This document shows, piece after piece, positions 6,454 to 6,534 of a stretch of 6,534 nt of DNA. Numbering within the stretch: position 1 is the stretch's first letter; every line of letters starts with the position of its first letter. Under the pieces are notes generated by a model that searched no databases, was not told the DNA's origin, and saw only the letters and a list, made by a program, of their open reading frames with translations. Origin of the DNA: Vulcanimicrobiota bacterium (GTDB taxonomy: Bacteria > Vulcanimicrobiota > Vulcanimicrobiia > Vulcanimicrobiales > Vulcanimicrobiaceae); NCBI GenBank assembly GCA_013043945.1, contig JABEUW010000059.1, positions 1-6,534 on the forward strand, written 5' to 3'. The position numbers and the translations under genes were made by a program.

Positions 6454-6534
6454 GGACCGTCTTGCGCTGCGGGTCGTCGTTCACGATGATAGAGGAAACG
6501 CGTCTTCCATCGTGAGGTCTTCATGGCATCAACC
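6443..6534 (+). other. Open frame that may be the shifted continuation of the small secreted protein
   Basis: In the +1 frame relative to the preceding gene, the reading is open from just after TAA 6440-6442 to the window edge. It gives about 30 codons including LALRVVVHDDRGNASSIV, an alternating hydrophobic strand followed by a turn. It has no start codon of its own near the beginning. It would join naturally to the secreted protein after FVTV if one base were removed near 6449. The alternative is non-coding DNA, or a new gene starting at the ATG at 6523. Confidence 0.3.

Noticed and set aside
6523..6534. A possible new gene start (ATG with GAGG five bases upstream) at the right edge
   Set aside because: Only four codons are visible. 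It competes with the open +1 frame that may continue the secreted protein, so it cannot be supported.

Overview
The window reads as chromosomal DNA of a diderm bacterium. The evidence is an outer-membrane beta-barrel gene with a signal peptide, an Rhs-type polymorphic toxin end and an ABC-2 style exporter. Sampled 60-base lines of the main genes run about 58-63% G+C. No RNA gene or phylogenetic marker is present, so the phylum cannot be fixed. CBM9/DUF5916 barrels and Rhs proteins occur in several environmental diderm phyla, and I do not commit to one.

Layout. Bases 1-638 (+) hold the 3' end of an Rhs-repeat gene: the end of the Rhs core, a variable linker with one hydrophobic stretch, and a short C-terminal toxin tip carrying an HGAPHWDVQ motif. 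A 214-codon gene of lower G+C (660-1304, +) follows directly and is in the position of the cognate immunity gene; I recognise no family for it. Converging on this pair is a 733-aa gene (3605-1404, -) for a CBM9-like domain plus DUF5916 outer-membrane barrel. A 316-base divergent intergenic region (3606-3921) holds a GC hairpin, two perfect 8-bp palindromes two helical turns apart, and a small ORF. That ORF's stop codon overlaps the GTG start of the next gene.

Bases 3788-6116 (+) look like one tightly coupled operon: small ORF, ABC ATPase (3922-4611) and a 12-segment membrane protein (4608-6116), joined by GTGA and ATGA overlaps. The ATPase has all the usual motifs except a degenerate signature (CSPGT). 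After a short AT-rich leader with an inverted repeat and a good Shine-Dalgarno comes a small secreted protein (6220-6453) ending in a cysteine-rich tail. A different frame is open from just before its stop to the window edge, so it may be a frameshifted longer protein.

How the genes work together. The Rhs tip and its neighbour form a likely toxin/immunity module. The ATPase and permease form an exporter or membrane-remodelling ABC complex. The DUF5916 gene and the small secreted protein stand alone and both act outside the cytoplasmic membrane. The most uncertain and interesting items are the unassigned immunity candidate, the overlapping small ORF before the ABC operon, and the possible frameshift at the right edge.
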